DNA from: Ardenticatenaceae bacterium
GTDB lineage: Bacteria; Chloroflexota; Anaerolineae; Promineifilales; Promineifilaceae
Direction of reading: 5' to 3'
Length of the DNA: 64,000 bases
Assembly: GCA_020634565.1 (NCBI GenBank)
Contig: JACKBN010000001.1
Span: forward strand, 186,001-250,000
Shown piece after piece: positions 17,064-26,205 of the stretch. Under the pieces are notes generated by a model. It ran no database searches and was not told the origin of the DNA. It saw nothing but the letters and a program-made list of their open reading frames with translations. How positions within the stretch are numbered: position 1 is the first letter of the stretch; each line of letters begins with the position of its first letter. Both the position numbers and the translations under genes were made by a program.

Positions 17064-18476
17064 ATGTCTATTTCTTTTATGCAAACAATCTCATTACCCG
17101 TGGCACAGTTGGCTTCGGTGATGAACGGCCGTGTGCTGCAACCGGGCAGCCAGGCGTACGATGAGGCCCGCGCTGTTTGGAACGGGATGATCGACCGGAA
17201 ACCGGCCATCATTGCCCAAGTGGCGGATGTGCAGGATGTTGTGTCTGTGGTGAATTTTGCCCGTGAGCATGATGTACTGCTTTCCGTGCGCGGCGGCGGC
17301 CATCAGGTGGCCGGGCACGCCACCAACGACGGTGGCATCGTGCTGGATTTTTCACAGATGCGGCGGGTTGAGGTGGATGCGGCTGCCAAAATTGCCCATG
17401 CGCAAGGTGGCGCGCTCATTGCCGATATTGATCAGGCCACGCAGAAATATGGTCTGGCGGCGGTGATGGGTGTGGTAAGTGAAACCGGCGTGGCGGGTTT
17501 GACCCTGGGCGGTGGCTTTGGCCATCTGCGCAACAAATATGGTCTGAGCTGTGACAATCTGCTGGAAGTGGAAATGGTGCTGGCAGACGGCCGTATCGTC
17601 ATTGCCAACGAGCAGGAAAACAGCGATCTGTTCTGGGGCATTCGCGGCGGTGGCGGTAACTTTGGCGTGGTGACGCGCTTTAGCTACCAACTGCACGCGA
17701 TTGGCACGGAGCTGTACACAATGGCGGTTTTCCATGACGGCCGTAACGCTGAGGAAGTTTTGCGCTACTTCCGGGATTACTGCCTGAACGCCCCCGACGA
17801 AGTAAGCGTGTTGGCCGCGCTGGGCATCTTCCCGCCAATTGACCATTTTCCAGAAGCGCTGCACGGCCGTCCTTTTGTGCTGTTTCTTAGCCCCTACGTG
17901 GGCGATGCAGCCGAAGGCGAGCAGGTCATGGCGCCCTTGCGCACCTTCCAGGAGCCATTGCTGGACTTCAGCGGCGTGATGCCTTACCTACAGCTGCAAA
18001 CCTTCTTCGATGAAGATTATCCGGCGGGTGAACTGCGCTACTACTGGAAATCGCTGAACATTACCGACCTGAGCGACGACGCCATCGACGTGTTGGTGGC
18101 CCATGCTGGCCAGCAGCCATCCATCTTTAGCACCACGGACATCTGGCACATTGGCGGCGCGGTGCAGCGCGTAGATGATGATGCAACTGCGTTTCATGGC
18201 CGTCACGTGAACTTTTTGGTGAATCCCGAAGCCAATTGGGAAGATGCGGCGGACGATGCGGTGAACATGCGCTGGGCGCGGACGATGCTGGAGGCGTTAC
18301 GGCCGTTTTCCGACGGCAGCCGCTACCTCAACTTTGCTGGTTTTCAGGAAGAAGGGGACGCCATGATGCAGGACGCTTTTGCCAACAAGTACCAACGTTT
18401 GGCCGAGCTAAAAGCCAAATACGACCCGACAAACCTGTTCCGGCTGAACCAAAACATCAAACCGGCACAATCCTAA
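17064..18476 (+). CDS. FAD-binding oxidoreductase, berberine-bridge (BBE) type, copy 2
   Basis: This is the duplicate of the upstream 470-aa flavoprotein. All hallmark segments are conserved (RGGGHQVAGH, GLTLGGGFGHLRNKYGL, LFRLNQNIKP). The protein differences noticed are Val to Ala in the first third, Phe to Tyr in VLRYFRD, and Ile to Val in QRVDDD. The gene keeps its own promoter element and RBS and is probably expressed. A double dose may be useful, or the duplication may be too recent to have decayed. Confidence 0.88.
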   Translation: MSISFMQTISLPVAQLASVMNGRVLQPGSQAYDEARAVWNGMIDRKPAIIAQVADVQDVVSVVNFAREHDVLLSVRGGGHQVAGHATNDGGIVLDFSQMRRVEVDAAAKIAHAQGGALIADIDQATQKYGLAAVMGVVSETGVAGLTLGGGFGHLRNKYGLSCDNLLEVEMVLADGRIVIANEQENSDLFWGIRGGGGNFGVVTRFSYQLHAIGTELYTMAVFHDGRNAEEVLRYFRDYCLNAPDEVSVLAALGIFPPIDHFPEALHGRPFVLFLSPYVGDAAEGEQVMAPLRTFQEPLLDFSGVMPYLQLQTFFDEDYPAGELRYYWKSLNITDLSDDAIDVLVAHAGQQPSIFSTTDIWHIGGAVQRVDDDATAFHGRHVNFLVNPEANWEDAADDAVNMRWARTMLEALRPFSDGSRYLNFAGFQEEGDAMMQDAFANKYQRLAELKAKYDPTNLFRLNQNIKPAQS

Positions 18477-18486
18477 GCATAGCTTG

Positions 18487-18556
18487 GTAGGGGCAGACAC
18501 GGGGGTCTGCCCCTACTCAATTTGTGGAGAAGCGTGAGTCGGATTGGCAATCCGAC
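18487..18556. repeat. Two intergenic hairpin repeats
   Basis: Just after repeat copy 2 are two perfect inverted repeats: GTAGGGGCAGAC paired with GTCTGCCCCTAC (12-bp stem), and GTCGGATTG paired with CAATCCGAC (9-bp stem). The first may serve as a terminator without a T-run. Both look like dispersed intergenic repeat units rather than parts of genes. Confidence 0.65.
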
Positions 18557-18580
18557 CTACGTTGGTAAAGGAGTAAGCTG

Positions 18581-18865
18581 ATGAAGCAAAAAAATGGTGT
18601 ACGCAAAGGACAAATCTCCAACCTGCACGTCTGGTTGCTGAGTTTTGTATATGGCCTGTTGGCCATTTTTGCTGTGGCCGCCACCATGCGGCTGCCTTTT
18701 TATGTGGCGGTGCACGATTACGGCCGTTTAATCGGCCTGGTCCTATTTTGGTTTGTGGTTTTGGCTGGTTTGGCTGATAATCTTCACACACACCTGATTC
18801 TTTGGCAGCAAGCGTATAAAACAACCAACCAAGCGCAAACAATGCACATCGCCCCCAAATCATGA
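18581..18865 (+). CDS. Small membrane protein, unknown function
   Basis: This 94-aa protein has two clear hydrophobic helices (HVWLLSFVYGLLAIFAVAATM and a second around LIGLVLFWFVVLAGLAD) joined by a short polar turn, with a basic N-terminus. I do not recognise a family. AAAGGAG sits 9 nt before the ATG, which supports real translation. It lies 42 nt upstream of a GAF-domain histidine kinase without membrane segments, so it could be a co-transcribed membrane partner. That is only suggested by position. Confidence 0.7.
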   Translation: MKQKNGVRKGQISNLHVWLLSFVYGLLAIFAVAATMRLPFYVAVHDYGRLIGLVLFWFVVLAGLADNLHTHLILWQQAYKTTNQAQTMHIAPKS

Positions 18866-18907
18866 CCAAATTTGCCCGGCGACCGTTGTGCAAGGTAAGC
18901 TAGGACC

Positions 18908-21145
18908 ATGCCTGAACCAAAAACGGCCGATTTGCAAAAAATTCTGCGTCAACAAGAGACGCTGCGCGAGATCATCGAATCGATTAGCAGCGAGCTGGAA
19001 TTACGGCCGTTGCTCACCCGCATTGTGCAGCACGCTTGTGAACTGCTGGACGCGGATCGGGGCACCATTGGCCTGGTGGATGAGGAACGCCAACTGGTAC
19101 GCACCGAAGCGGTCTACCACATGCCGCCCGACGAATTAGGCGCCGAGATGTCCGCAGGTGTGGGCCTGGCGGGCAAGGTGTTGGCCAGCCACAAACCACT
19201 CATTCTGGGCCAATACGGCGAACTAGACACCCCGCTACAAGTTGATTTAATGCAAGATGCCGTCATCGGCCTGCCCATTTTTTGGCACGATCAGATGATC
19301 GGCTTTTTTGGTATTGGGGCCGATCCGCCGCGCCGCTTTGACGAGCAGGATGTGGAACTGCTGACGCAGCTGGCCCGCCACGCGGCCATCGCCATCGAAA
19401 ATGCCCGCCTGTTTGCTGCCGAGAAGCGCCGGGCGGCCCGCCAGCGCACGCTCACCCGCATCGGCGAGATTATTAGCAGCACCCTGGCGCTGGATGATTT
19501 GCTGCAAACGGCAGTTACCGCCATTCGCGAACATTTGGATTTTGCCGACGCTGGCTTTTTGCTGCTGGATGAAGAAGACCCCGAGATGCTGATCATGGTG
19601 GCCCGCAGCGGTTTGTATGCCGAACTGCTGCCCGAAGATTATCGCCAGCACATCAGCGAAGGCATTATTGGCGCGGCGGCCCGCAGCCGACAACCGGTGA
19701 TGACCACCAACGCCATGAACGATCCGCGCTACAAGCGCATTCCGGGGGCGGATAACGTGCAGTCGGTGATTGGCATGCCTGTGATTGTGGCCGACCAACT
19801 GCTGGGCGTGCTCAACGTGGAGTCAGACAGTATTTTTGATGAAGAGGATGTGGCTGTGCTGGAAATTGTGGGCGGGCAGTTAGGCTCGGCCATCACCACT
19901 GCCCGACTATTTGATCAGATGCAGCGCAATCTGGCAGAAACGCAGCTTTTGTACGAAACCAGTCGCCGCATGACCAACGCCTTTGACGTGGATGACGTCA
20001 TCGAGGCCTATTTGCAGCATGTGGCCGTGCGTGGTCGTTACGTCTGCACCGTCGCACTATACGAATTTAATGATTTTGGTGAGCGAACGGCCGTTATTGT
20101 TCGGGGTGTTTGGTCGCCAGATGCAGATTTGCAGTTGATGCGCGACAGGATTCAATACACACGGGATGGGCTGGACCCGCTGCTGGATCGCGGCCAAACG
20201 GTGCTGATCTCTGACATACACACAGACCCACGTGCTAACGACGATCTGCGCCAGCTGCAAGCAGAAACAGGGCGACCAGCGCTGGCGTTCATTCCTTTGA
20301 TGGTGCGCCGGCAGCGCATTGGCGTGGTTATTTTAACCTACCCCGCCATTTACCAATGGCAAGAAAGCGATTTGTGGCCTTACCAGGTAACAGCCGCGCA
20401 GCTGGCCACCGCCATTGATACGCGTCGTCAGCAGCTTTTGCTGGTGCAAAGCAGCCAAGAGGTGGCAGTGCTGCACGAACGCCAAAAGCTGGCGCGTGAT
20501 TTGCACGATTCGGTCACGCAGCTCATTTTTAGCATGACGCTGGTCGCTCAATCGGTCGCCCCCGCCTGGAAGCGCAATCCAGAGGAAGGGGAGCAGCGGG
20601 TTGGCCGCGTACTGGAGCTGAGCCGCAGCGCATTGGCCGAAATGCGGGCGCTGCTGGTTGAGCTGCGCTCTTCTGAACCGCCGCCCTTGCCCACAGAAAC
20701 CGGCGTGACGCTGCCGGGCATCACCCGACTGCGGCGGGATGGGCTGGTGAAGGCGTTGACGAAGCATTTGGAATCGCTCAAACTGGATACGCTGCACATT
20801 GAGTTGACGACTGAAACATACCAACCACAGTCGCTGGAAACGGAGATTGCGCTGTTTCGCATTACGCAGGAAGCTTTAAACAATGTGATGAAACATGCAC
20901 AGGCAACGCAGGTGACGATCACGCTGACGCCGTCCAATACGGCCGTTCATCTCAAAATTCAGGATAATGGGGTTGGGCTTAAACCGTCTAAGCGAGGGAA
21001 TGAGCGGACGGCATCTGGCCTGGGGCTGCGTACCATGCGTGAACGGGCCGAGGCGTTGAACGGCCGTTTGGAAATTAGCGCGGTGACTGGACAGGGAACG
21101 GCCGTAGAAGCGTGGCTGCCTTTAACAAATGGAGAAATAAAATGA
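18908..21145 (+). CDS. GAF-domain sensor histidine kinase (NarX/DesK-type transmitter)
   Basis: This 745-aa cytoplasmic kinase has no membrane helix. Three GAF domains fill about residues 20-165, 180-335 and 360-510. The HisKA_3 dimerisation domain follows, with the phospho-acceptor His in ARDLHDSVTQLIFSMT. The ATPase domain has an N-box NNVMKHAQATQ, then DNGVGL and GLGLRTMRERAE. GAF domains bind small ligands, haem or chromophores, and the signal is unknown here. The stop overlaps the start of the response-regulator gene by ATGA, so the two are translationally coupled and form a two-component pair. Confidence 0.92.
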   Translation: MPEPKTADLQKILRQQETLREIIESISSELELRPLLTRIVQHACELLDADRGTIGLVDEERQLVRTEAVYHMPPDELGAEMSAGVGLAGKVLASHKPLILGQYGELDTPLQVDLMQDAVIGLPIFWHDQMIGFFGIGADPPRRFDEQDVELLTQLARHAAIAIENARLFAAEKRRAARQRTLTRIGEIISSTLALDDLLQTAVTAIREHLDFADAGFLLLDEEDPEMLIMVARSGLYAELLPEDYRQHISEGIIGAAARSRQPVMTTNAMNDPRYKRIPGADNVQSVIGMPVIVADQLLGVLNVESDSIFDEEDVAVLEIVGGQLGSAITTARLFDQMQRNLAETQLLYETSRRMTNAFDVDDVIEAYLQHVAVRGRYVCTVALYEFNDFGERTAVIVRGVWSPDADLQLMRDRIQYTRDGLDPLLDRGQTVLISDIHTDPRANDDLRQLQAETGRPALAFIPLMVRRQRIGVVILTYPAIYQWQESDLWPYQVTAAQLATAIDTRRQQLLLVQSSQEVAVLHERQKLARDLHDSVTQLIFSMTLVAQSVAPAWKRNPEEGEQRVGRVLELSRSALAEMRALLVELRSSEPPPLPTETGVTLPGITRLRRDGLVKALTKHLESLKLDTLHIELTTETYQPQSLETEIALFRITQEALNNVMKHAQATQVTITLTPSNTAVHLKIQDNGVGLKPSKRGNERTASGLGLRTMRERAEALNGRLEISAVTGQGTAVEAWLPLTNGEIK

Positions 21146-21780
21146 GCACCCCCATCAAAGTAATGATCGTAGATGACCACGCCATTGTGCGCGAAGGGCT
21201 GGCCATGCTGCTGGGTGAAGAAGACCAAATTGAGCTTGTTGGTGAAGCCAGCAACGGCGCTGAAGCCCTCACCCGTGTGCCCCTCTTGCAGCCAGACGTC
21301 ATCTTGATGGACCTGGTCATGCCAGAAATGGACGGCATTACCGCCACGGCCAAGATCAAAGCCGCCCATCCCCGCTGCCAGGTGCTGGTCTTAACCAGCT
21401 TTGCCGAAAACCAGCGCGTGCCCGATGCGATTCAGGCTGGCGCAGTCGGATATTTATTGAAGGATGTGCTCAAAACGGATCTTCTGCGCGCCATTCAGGC
21501 GGCCTCACGCGGGGAGCCGACGCTGCACCCGGAAGCCCAGCGGCAGCTGATGCAGCAAATGGTATCCCCGGAGCCCAAAAGCCTGCTTACCAGCCTCACC
21601 GAGCGTGAGATGGATGTGCTGCGGCTAATTGCCCGGGGCAATAGCAACAAGGAAATTGCGGCTGACTTGCATCTAACGGAAGGCACTGTCAAAGGGTACG
21701 TTTCGACTATTTTGGGCAAGCTGCAAGTGGCGGATCGCACCCAGGCTGCCTTGTATGCCGTGAAAAATGGTGTGGAATAA
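21142..21780 (+). CDS. NarL/FixJ-family response regulator
   Basis: This 212-aa protein has a receiver domain (VDDHAIVREG acidic pair, phospho-acceptor Asp in ILMDLVMPEMDG, Lys in YLLKDVLK) and a C-terminal LuxR-type helix-turn-helix (LTEREMDVLRLIARGNSNKEI, then TVKGYVSTILGKL). The chosen ATG overlaps the kinase stop codon by four bases; an upstream in-frame start would lie far inside the kinase. It should be phosphorylated by the preceding GAF kinase and bind promoters that are not identifiable here. Confidence 0.92.
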   Translation: MSTPIKVMIVDDHAIVREGLAMLLGEEDQIELVGEASNGAEALTRVPLLQPDVILMDLVMPEMDGITATAKIKAAHPRCQVLVLTSFAENQRVPDAIQAGAVGYLLKDVLKTDLLRAIQAASRGEPTLHPEAQRQLMQQMVSPEPKSLLTSLTEREMDVLRLIARGNSNKEIAADLHLTEGTVKGYVSTILGKLQVADRTQAALYAVKNGVE

Positions 21781-21785
21781 ATGGC

Positions 21786-21815
21786 GATTGCCTTGTGCAA
21801 GATTGCCTTGTGCAA
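21786..21815. repeat. Exact tandem 15-bp repeat between convergent genes
   Basis: GATTGCCTTGTGCAA occurs twice head to tail in the 70-bp gap between the regulator gene and the end of the SARP gene. The second unit continues into GGC, so GCCTTGTGCAAGGC can form a small hairpin. It might act as a weak terminator for the convergent genes. Confidence 0.55.
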
Positions 21816-21850
21816 GGCAGAAGCGGAATCTAAAAGCGAGCTGAACAGGT

Positions 21851-24800
21851 TTACTGTGTCAGAATATCTTCCGCGAGCAGTTGCGAAACGGCCGTCCATA
21901 ACGCCCGTCGTGCTTCTGCCTGATTTTCGTTTGTAATCGGGGGAACTTCTTCAAGCGGGGGCAGCTGCGACCAGATCTGGTCGCGGAAAAACGGCGCTTC
22001 AGACAAAAACGGTTCGCGGCAAGCCAACGTGTGCAGCTTAAGCCGCCAGGCATCCTCATTATGATAATCCAGCAGCAGCGTGGTAATAGGAATGAGAAAC
22101 AGCAAGGGGATGAAAGCTTGTAGCTCAACGGCCGTCCATAAAGCATCGACCACTATCTTTTGCGCCTGGGCCACATTGCCCAAACCGTAAAGCGCCTGTC
22201 CCCAACCAGCGGCCGTCCAGGCCACCGACTCTTCATCATCCAACGAGCGGTAGGCGTCGGTACTTTGGGCAAACCAGTCCTGCGCGCTGCCAAAGTGCCC
22301 GGCTGCCAGTTCCAACCAACCCATCACCCGGTAAGCACGCCCCAGCAAAAACAGTCGGCTGGAAAAATCGGGCCGAATGTAAGTAATGCCCTGCTGAATA
22401 TTCTCGCGCGCAGCCTCAAACTGATTGGTCAAAGCCAGCAGCTCACCATGAAAAATGGTGGGGAAAGCTGAAGCAAAAGGATAACCCAACTCGCGGCCCA
22501 GCAGTTTCACTTGCGCGAGAATGTCATCCGCCTCCTTAAAACGGCCAGACAGCCAATGCGTCACCGCCAGATTCACCCGCTGCTTAACCATGTCACTACG
22601 AAAACCGTTGTCCCGTGAAATGCCCATCGCCTGCTGAATGAAATGGCCCCCAGCGGCAAAATCGCCCTGGAACATGGCCAAAAAGGCCAGCGCCTCCAGC
22701 GCCTTACTCACGCCCCAAACGCTATTCTGCGTCTGCGACAAGGTGAGGCACTCTTCAAATAACCGCCGCGCCTCTTCGTAATCCACCAGATCGCGGGCAA
22801 CCCAACCCAACTGCACCAGCGCCCGAATCGTTTCCCACTGATTCCCTAGCCGGCGGGCGGCGCTAAGGTTTTTCTCAAAGCGATGCCGGGCCTCGTGGTA
22901 ATTGCCCATACGGCGGGAGATATTGCCCAAAGCATTTTGGGCGCTAAATTCACCGTAGCGATCCCCTAGCTCTCTGACCAGGGCCAAACCTTGTTCCAAC
23001 TGCTCGAAGGCAAACTGCCGATTCTCCTCTTCAAAGGCGCAAAAATTGCCCATTGTCGCCAGGGCAAACGCTTTTTCAGCACGCACCTCTTCTTTGGATT
23101 TTTCGGCGCTGTCCAGCAGCGTTTTTATTTCTTCGAACGTCTGCTTAATCGTTTCAATTTGGCCCAGGTAGCCCAGAAAACGCGTGTACCAGGTGAGCGT
23201 TTTGGCTAAAACACGCTGTTGGGTTGGTGATTCAGGCAGCTGGCGTAAGCGTTGGCTGGCAGCTTCGCAAATGGCCAGGCCATCATACAAACGCTCGCGG
23301 CTGTCGTAAAAGCGGCATAAGCCGCTTACAGCCAAATCAATGTTGGTGATATTGCCCTGCTGCACGGCCCAATCCCAGGCGGCACGGCCGTTTTCCTGAT
23401 CCGCTTCTATATGGGCCAAAGCGGCCTGGGGCTGCCCCGCTTTGAGCTGGTTTTTGCGGTGCTGGAGCAGGGCGCAGTAATAGTTGCTGTGTTGGCTGTG
23501 AACGGCCGTTGCCTGTGCTTCATCTGCGGCCAACTTCTCTACTGCGTATTGGCGCACCAGTTCATGCAGCTCGTACCGATCCCGCTGCTGGTTGTATTGC
23601 AGGAATGATTTATTGACCAGATTGGCCAGGGTGCGGATGGAGGCGTTGGTGATTTTGTGTGCGGCCGTTCGCGTAAAGCCGCCTCGGAAAACCGCCAGCT
23701 GAGCAAAAACAGCCTGGTCGGCTGGGCTTAGCTGGTGCCAGGAATAATCAAAAACGGCCCGAATGCTGCGATGGCGCTCCGGCATGTTCCGCATGTCAGT
23801 TTCTAACAGCCCGAGGCTGTTTTGAATTTCATCGGCAATGTCAGACAGCGACAACATGTCCACCCACGAGGCAGCCAGTTCCAACCCCAGCGGCATACCG
23901 CCCACCGCCTGGCAAATGCGGGCCAGGTCCGGTAAATCTTCAGCGGTGATGGCAAAATTGGGCCGAACCCGATGGGCCGCCTGCACAAAAAGGCGCATTG
24001 CTGGCGACTGAACGGCCTCAACAAGTGTCGGCCAATCCAGAAAATCAAACCCCTGAATAGGGTAAATCTGTTCGCCAAGCAGCTGGAGCCGCTCACGCGA
24101 CGTGACCAGAATTTGCACCTGCGTCGTCGCCTGCAAAATCTCCGCCACCAGGTCGGCCCCCTCCAGCACATGCTCAAAATTATCCAGGATGAGCAGCAGC
24201 TGTTTGTGGCGCAAATAATCAAACAGTTGATCTTTGAAGGCTAGATTTTCACCGGGTAAATGTTCCGTACGGTTGCCCTGGCGACCGCTGTCTAAAGGTA
24301 GTTTAAGCGCATGGGTAATGGCCGGAATCAGCTGGTCAACCGATTGGATATGGGCCAGATGCACAAAAAATACGCCGTGCGGGAACAGCGTCGTGCCGGT
24401 TAGCTGCGCTTCAGCCAGGGCCAAAGCCAGCCGCGTTTTGCCCATACCGCCCGGCCCCACGATGGAAATGAGCCGAATTTCAGGATCGGCCAGCAAAAGA
24501 GCCAAAGCACGCAGTTCTTCCTCGCGGCCAATGAAGGGGGTGGGCATTTGGGGCAAATTGTGGGGCGGGGCAACGGCCGTTGGCAGCACCATTTCCGGTT
24601 GAACTGCTGTCTGCAACGGCGGGAAATATTGATGCGGCAAATCAGGATGCATCAGCCCGTAGAGATGGTGTGGCTGGCCTGCGCCGCTTAGCTGGTGTTC
24701 GCCGAAATCTTTCCAGTAAGCGCCGGTCGGCAGCGTTAGGTTGTCATGAACGGCCGTACTCACCACAATTTGCCCGCCATAGGCCGCCGCCGTGATAGGT

Positions 24801-25915
24801 GCCGTTTGGGCCATGGCTGCTTCTTTTGACGCGCCGCCATGCAAACCCATTCGCAGGCGCAGTTCACCAATGCGCCCCCACTTTTCCCGACCAAACGCCC
24901 CTTGAATGGCCAGGGCACAAGCGAGAGGACGGCCAGTTTCAAACACGGCGCTTACTTTATCCCCTTGCAGTTCCAGAATACGCCCACCATGCTGCTGGAT
25001 AAGCGTTTCCAGCAGCGTGTTGTGGCGATGCAAAGCAGGAATCATCTCCTGCTGATACCGGTCCCACAAGCTGACCACATCTTCAATGTCGGTCATCAGG
25101 ATGGTGCAGAAACGGCCGTTGACCGCCTCTGCTTCTCGAACCTCAGGTTGGGCCTCTGGGGGCAGCGTATTGGCCTGAATTTGCTCATAGAGGGCGGTGG
25201 TTTCGGCCGTAGGTTCCACGCCTAGCTCATCGCGCAGATGTTCGCGGCAGATGTGGTATTGAGCAATGGCAGCGCTGCGCTGTCCGGTTTGCATAAGGGC
25301 AATCATCAGCTGCCGGTAAGCAATTTCTCGCAGCGTGTCAATTTCCAGCTGTTTCCAGGCGTAGGTTTGGGCTTGGTCGTAAGCGGCCGTTTTTAATGCT
25401 TCTTCGGTCAACGCATCCAGCGCATCCAATGCCTGCCGGCGCAGAGCTTCCCGCTGCACCTGGGCCCATGACTCAAATTCATTGCTGTCCGACAGGTAAA
25501 AATCGCTCAAAAAGTCGTCACGATACAGGGCAACGGCCTGTGCTGGATCGCGGTCAATCTGCTGGCCAAAGGCTAACACATCTAAATAAAAATCGGCTTC
25601 GGGGTTAATTTGTACGGTTTGGCGTTCAGAAATGAGAAAAGGAACCGGCTTCTTGCCCTTTTTTGCCGCCACTTCAGGGATGGCCTGACGCAAGCGGTAG
25701 ATAGTCTGCCGCAAATTCACCTGCGCCGACGGCTGAGGCAAATCTGGCCACAGAAGATCCATCAACGCTTCGCGCCGGTGCACCTGTTCGGCCTCCATGA
25801 CCAGATAAATCAACAGGGCCTGGACCTTATTCGTGCGAAATTTATAGAGCGGCTTATCGCCCAATGCTGCTGAAAAAGGTCCCAAAAGGGAAATAGATAA
25901 ATCAAACATGCCCAT
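21851..25915 (-). CDS. SARP/AfsR-like regulator: BTAD, cyclase-like, NB-ARC ATPase and TPR domains
   Basis: This 1354-aa cytoplasmic regulator begins with an OmpR-type winged helix (LLGPFSAALGDKPLYKFRTNK, truncated description) and a bacterial transcriptional activation domain (about residues 95-255). Residues about 270-420 resemble a class III nucleotide cyclase domain (ILMTDIEDVVSLWDRY, LQGDKVSAVFE), probably not catalytic because the usual GD(G/A)xxxxF stretch is altered. The ATPase core has GPGGMGKT (Walker A) and LLLILDNFEHVL (Walker B). TPR repeats fill the last 500 residues. Such proteins couple ligand or protein sensing to promoter activation through direct heptamer repeats, and such repeats occur in the divergent promoter. 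The start could be either of two close ATGs. Confidence 0.87.
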   Translation of the reverse strand: MGMFDLSISLLGPFSAALGDKPLYKFRTNKVQALLIYLVMEAEQVHRREALMDLLWPDLPQPSAQVNLRQTIYRLRQAIPEVAAKKGKKPVPFLISERQTVQINPEADFYLDVLAFGQQIDRDPAQAVALYRDDFLSDFYLSDSNEFESWAQVQREALRRQALDALDALTEEALKTAAYDQAQTYAWKQLEIDTLREIAYRQLMIALMQTGQRSAAIAQYHICREHLRDELGVEPTAETTALYEQIQANTLPPEAQPEVREAEAVNGRFCTILMTDIEDVVSLWDRYQQEMIPALHRHNTLLETLIQQHGGRILELQGDKVSAVFETGRPLACALAIQGAFGREKWGRIGELRLRMGLHGGASKEAAMAQTAPITAAAYGGQIVVSTAVHDNLTLPTGAYWKDFGEHQLSGAGQPHHLYGLMHPDLPHQYFPPLQTAVQPEMVLPTAVAPPHNLPQMPTPFIGREEELRALALLLADPEIRLISIVGPGGMGKTRLALALAEAQLTGTTLFPHGVFFVHLAHIQSVDQLIPAITHALKLPLDSGRQGNRTEHLPGENLAFKDQLFDYLRHKQLLLILDNFEHVLEGADLVAEILQATTQVQILVTSRERLQLLGEQIYPIQGFDFLDWPTLVEAVQSPAMRLFVQAAHRVRPNFAITAEDLPDLARICQAVGGMPLGLELAASWVDMLSLSDIADEIQNSLGLLETDMRNMPERHRSIRAVFDYSWHQLSPADQAVFAQLAVFRGGFTRTAAHKITNASIRTLANLVNKSFLQYNQQRDRYELHELVRQYAVEKLAADEAQATAVHSQHSNYYCALLQHRKNQLKAGQPQAALAHIEADQENGRAAWDWAVQQGNITNIDLAVSGLCRFYDSRERLYDGLAICEAASQRLRQLPESPTQQRVLAKTLTWYTRFLGYLGQIETIKQTFEEIKTLLDSAEKSKEEVRAEKAFALATMGNFCAFEEENRQFAFEQLEQGLALVRELGDRYGEFSAQNALGNISRRMGNYHEARHRFEKNLSAARRLGNQWETIRALVQLGWVARDLVDYEEARRLFEECLTLSQTQNSVWGVSKALEALAFLAMFQGDFAAGGHFIQQAMGISRDNGFRSDMVKQRVNLAVTHWLSGRFKEADDILAQVKLLGRELGYPFASAFPTIFHGELLALTNQFEAARENIQQGITYIRPDFSSRLFLLGRAYRVMGWLELAAGHFGSAQDWFAQSTDAYRSLDDEESVAWTAAGWGQALYGLGNVAQAQKIVVDALWTAVELQAFIPLLFLIPITTLLLDYHNEDAWRLKLHTLACREPFLSEAPFFRDQIWSQLPPLEEVPPITNENQAEARRALWTAVSQLLAEDILTQ

Positions 25916-26064
25916 GATTAAAAATGCTCAAGGCCTTATTTTCAATTGTCAGTTGTTATAAGGCTTTATTGTCGCGCTTAGGCGCAATTGACAAACCTTA
26001 ACGGAAAATTTTACCACAATGTCATGCTGCGCTAATGAATTGTTAACGCAAATTATGACAGTTG

Positions 26065-26108
26065 GTCACGCTGTGGTTACGGAACGGTCACGGGCTTCTG
26101 GCATACTG
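26065..26108 (+). promoter_or_regulatory. SARP-type operator: three heptamers at 11-bp spacing before a -10 box
   Basis: GGTCACG (26065-26071), GGTTACG (26076-26082) and GGTCACG (26087-26093) start exactly 11 bp apart. Nine bases later comes CATACT (26103-26108), a plausible -10 box reading toward the 61-aa gene. SARP regulators of Streptomyces bind direct heptamer repeats spaced 11 or 22 bp whose last unit lies about 8 bp upstream of the -10. A SARP-family gene is the divergent neighbour, so the match in design is strong. Confidence 0.65.
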
Positions 26109-26205
26109 TGAGCGTTAAGAAATGAAAGCTTTGGATGTGCATAAATATTTAATTTAGCGGAGTCATTTGCACATTGATGAAGTCTTTCATTAAAGGAGAC
26201 CCAAA

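Larger units (their letters stand above)
16015..18488 (+). repeat. 2.47-kb direct repeat, copy 2
   Basis: This is the second copy of the 12780-15253 block, offset by exactly 3235 bp with no gaps that I can see. Substitutions are scattered and mostly silent. The flavoprotein differs at about three residues and the GNAT protein at about four, which suggests that both copies were under purifying selection. No transposase or terminal inverted repeats border it. Confidence 0.93.

Noticed and set aside
12780..18488. Composite transposon carrying the flavoprotein and GNAT genes
   Set aside because: No transposase, terminal inverted repeats or target duplications were seen at the repeat ends.
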